Source: Isochrysis galbana
Taxonomy: Eukaryota; Haptophyta; Isochrysidales; Isochrysidaceae
Length of the DNA: 64,000 bases
Assembly (NCBI GenBank): GCA_018136815.1
Contig: CM030934.1
Coordinates: 2,681,070 to 2,745,069, forward strand
Direction: 5' to 3'
Part shown: in pieces, positions 63,101 to 64,000 of the stretch
How positions within the stretch are numbered: the stretch's first letter is position 1
Layout of the letters: each line of letters starts with the position of its first letter
The notes under the pieces: model-generated
The model's database searches: none
Told to the model about the DNA's origin: nothing
Seen by the model: the letters and a program-made list of their open reading frames with translations, nothing else
Made by a program: the position numbers and the translations under genes

Positions 63101-64000
63101 ACTCCGAATGGAAGCGAGGGGGATGGTGACCCTGTCACCGCGCTGAGCGAGGAGCAACGATCTCTACTCGACTCAGCCACCATCGATCCAGACCGGCTTC
63201 TTTCCGACGATCAACGAGAAGAAGTACGCCAACTCTTGGCCCGGCGCATCAAAGCTTTCGCGTTGCACCCGGGGGCTCCAAACCATACGCACGTTCTCGA
63301 GGTGGAGTTGCCACTCAACCCCGGCGCTGTTCCTCACCGGCACGCTCCGTCTAGAGTGGGCCGCGCAGGCGAGCTCATCATAGAAGAGGAGGTAGCCAAG
63401 ATGGAAGCCGCCGGCATTATTCGCAAGTCAAATTCGGCTTGGGCTTCCCGAGTAGTCCTGGTCAGCAAGAAAGATGGCTCCGTTCGATTCTGCGTGGACT
63501 ACCGCGACACGAACGCCAAGCTACGCGTCGAGGATAGCCCTCTACCCCTCATTGTGGAGGCTATCGATAGGCTAGCGTCCGGCCAAGGGCCGCTCAGTTC
63601 TCTCTTTTTATGTACTCTCGATTTAGCCTCTGGTTTTTGGGGCATCCCGATCAAAGAATCGCACAAACATATCACCGCTTTCACTACCCACCGCGGCAAA
63701 TACGAGTTCAACTATCTACCGTTCGGCATCCAATCAGGTCCCTCCTACATGTGCCGCTTGATGGACATCGTTCTCGGTGCGCTAGCGTGGGAGATCTGCA
63801 TGCCTTACCTCGATGATGTGGGCATCTGGTCAACGGGCGTGGGTCCTTCCGAAGAGGCCAGGGCACAGGCTTCGTTCGAGCAAATGCTTCACCGGCTAGA
63901 CCTCGTTCTCGAACGGCTAGAGTGGGCCGGTCTGACCTGCAAGATGTCCAAGTGTGTCTTCTTTGCCACCTCTACGGAGTACCTCGGTCACGTTGTCTCG
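60167..64000 (+). CDS. retroelement pol frame: methyltransferase-like, protease, reverse transcriptase (partial)
   Basis: An uninterrupted frame open from about 59.84 kb to the window end (first ATG at 60167; about 1,278 codons visible). Residues 71-228: C5-cytosine-methyltransferase-like domain (separate entry). Residues 230-660: low-complexity linker with acidic and Ser/Pro stretches. From residue 685: aspartic protease with DTGAGPSVITTALLDRL and, about 75 residues on, LLLGNDFL (the usual hydrophobic-G motif). Residues 880-1030: linker resembling 29697-28999 (minus). From about 1065: Ty3/gypsy reverse transcriptase with VLVSKKDGSVRFCVDYRDTN, LDLASGFWGIPI, LPFGIQSGPSYM and the YLDD active site at residue 1214. 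It would act in virus-like particles. Whether gag and pol are joined by frameshift or read-through, as in relatives, is unknown. Confidence 0.85.
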   Translation, partial: MLAASRARASGSSVILPRHLAEAALALRRPHASTHSSPSAVLPTHFDELCAELAAIHDAVTFDAAEGIPPPRVLVVGEASGVVSSMFLLAGAHVATCDLRPSEIDYIPHFCGDALHIQNLGWDLVVAHPPCTYVSAVSCQWLDREPGRRQALESAARVFLAMASADAPFVAVENPRMHAEASALVGGLRPRQFVQPWQHGTGHQKATGLYLTASLPSLQPSKIVEGRLSAMADLSPSPHRGALRSRTYVGIAGAMAAQWMPVLRRYAREAKASRSLDFTVDWAISQAAASLRERPSLCSTGFELAEPRTALARFMEGRGEAASSSHLTPPSGSPVSDSVVVIPDAGPVADASRLLHQEDSETNVSQDEAEAEGDRFLPWEWPIEDRSTTPGPPNTVKKRRSKWQVFDRDVISGVHRWQDVTPSIAQEIAEQAAAAEPSEPPILSRLGSQGINALSPSASFTAGDEGVAELTNSFVAERPLETWDVGPDSGEDDTPEMPEHRSMQTLETKPSDAAEGEDTPRALYCDGATARGLSAAGFSELSKLPKTDLQKSLEKEWSRQMDQPRHPTDRRGLGYDGVPNPSSSAKASPRSSIPFVPQTVAAAIERVPHVDESSPSRLASNPTTLSPGAGTSLPVESIADTPPPLYPRHCLYVRDLVVCRADGDRAAQGFVLPDVALTVNSTLADTGAGPSVITTALLDRLPEDACVERVSDATVPNLHGPDGLPLITRGRASLVFSLSGRLFRHSFAVIEGNAMLLLGNDFLAAHSATISLDAASSEGSLRLRPASGDSEDSSRVLSECVVRVSTAPPPVADAGFVGAISMSPGQPLTVDFLERSTATREIPAGSEGEAAADARQPLYTPLFESADEFAAKAPASTSSEYLLYTEQAVTIPAFHRATIWVRVPLALRDHSDCAMLVDRLPNREALDSSPLVMPTVVTPTDDHRIAVTIVHTGVDALTLPSLHPIASLQVRFKLHRGWTPNGSEGDGDPVTALSEEQRSLLDSATIDPDRLLSDDQREEVRQLLARRIKAFALHPGAPNHTHVLEVELPLNPGAVPHRHAPSRVGRAGELIIEEEVAKMEAAGIIRKSNSAWASRVVLVSKKDGSVRFCVDYRDTNAKLRVEDSPLPLIVEAIDRLASGQGPLSSLFLCTLDLASGFWGIPIKESHKHITAFTTHRGKYEFNYLPFGIQSGPSYMCRLMDIVLGALAWEICMPYLDDVGIWSTGVGPSEEARAQASFEQMLHRLDLVLERLEWAGLTCKMSKCVFFATSTEYLGHVVS
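60377..60850 (+). other. phage-type C5-cytosine methyltransferase-like domain inside pol
   Basis: About 158 residues in the same frame as protease and RT. A motif I-like SAM loop is PRVLVVGEASGVVSSMF, followed by a strand ending in Asp (HVATCDLRPSEID). Motif IV is WDLVVAHPPCTYVS, with the candidate catalytic Cys at codon 60557. Motif VI is FVAVENPRMH, then QPWQHGTGHQKATGLYL, which in phage relatives is the late conserved block (QPWQFG...KAT.LWL). The order and spacing match small phage proteins annotated as DNA cytosine methyltransferases. No separate target-recognition domain is seen. The key residues expected for catalysis are present; activity is not shown. Confidence 0.8.

Larger units (their letters stand above)
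55200..64000 (+). mobile_element. Ty3/gypsy-type LTR retroelement carrying a methyltransferase-like domain (runs off the window)
   Basis: Parts in order: an LTR/leader-like region (about 55200-56230, start uncertain and containing an assembly gap) whose TTTAATTTGCCATCTCCCC and GTCCGTCGTTGTTCG strings recall the LTRs at 467 and 37525; a gag region (about 56234-58600); a spacer; then a pol frame with methyltransferase-like domain, aspartic protease and reverse transcriptase up to the edge. The gag region looks broken (several breaks), while pol is open and uninterrupted to the window end, so the insertion is fairly recent. RNase H, integrase and the 3' LTR, if present, lie outside. The 3' boundary is unknown. 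Confidence 0.8.

Overview
This is a eukaryotic nuclear window. Coding sequence is GC-rich, the spliceosomal introns are short (about 110 to 475 bases, GT-AG), several genes have no intron, and transposable elements are everywhere. The gene content (PstS-like ectodomain on a seven-helix receptor, TIR/HET-like domain joined to leucine-rich repeats, ShK-like Cys-rich surface protein, EF-hand/ankyrin protein) suggests a unicellular marine alga, perhaps a haptophyte or similar protist. That placement is inference. There are two 100-N assembly gaps (34999-35098 and 55344-55443).

Layout. 1-5.0 kb: an old LTR directly abutting an APE-type LINE (family A) with overlapping ORF1/ORF2 and an internally deleted 3' part. 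5.9-9.2 kb: a four-exon ankyrin/EF-hand gene (minus). 9.8-13.6 kb: a second LINE (family B) with ORF1 fused to ORF2. 13.6-16.1 kb: an intronless TIR/HET-like plus LRR gene (minus). 16.25-17.3 kb: a TTAA-flanked inverted-repeat element. 17.7-18.4 kb: a LINE 3' end. 19.4-25.9 kb: a multi-exon extended-synaptotagmin-like gene (SMP, C2, PH, C2). 26.7-31.2 kb: an LRR gene remnant and a nest of LINE and LTR-element pieces. 31.6-35 kb: a PstS-like/class C GPCR-like gene (minus), cut by a gap. 36-43.6 kb: more LTR and LINE pieces, a 147-159-bp tandem array and a small mitochondrial-looking gene. 44.2-47.8 kb: a large intronless protein with a UBZ4-like finger. 49.9-50.7 kb: a ShK-like, Pro-rich single-pass protein. 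51.2-52.3 kb: a hAT-like non-autonomous element. 52.5-54.2 kb: a UAS/UBX protein. About 55.2-64 kb: a Ty3/gypsy-type LTR retroelement that runs off the window.

The most striking observation is in the last element. The frame that carries aspartic protease and reverse transcriptase also carries, upstream of the protease, a compact domain with the signature of phage-type C5-cytosine DNA methyltransferases (HPPCT and VENP motifs). The host genes look functionally unrelated: membrane-contact lipid transfer, ubiquitin/p97 handling, nutrient or ligand sensing and possible immune-type sensing. They are not an operon.

Exon models for the two spliced genes were derived by hand. Every junction is GT-AG and every reading phase closes, which is good support, but no transcripts were available. 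Viral-type LTR elements are described only as fossils.
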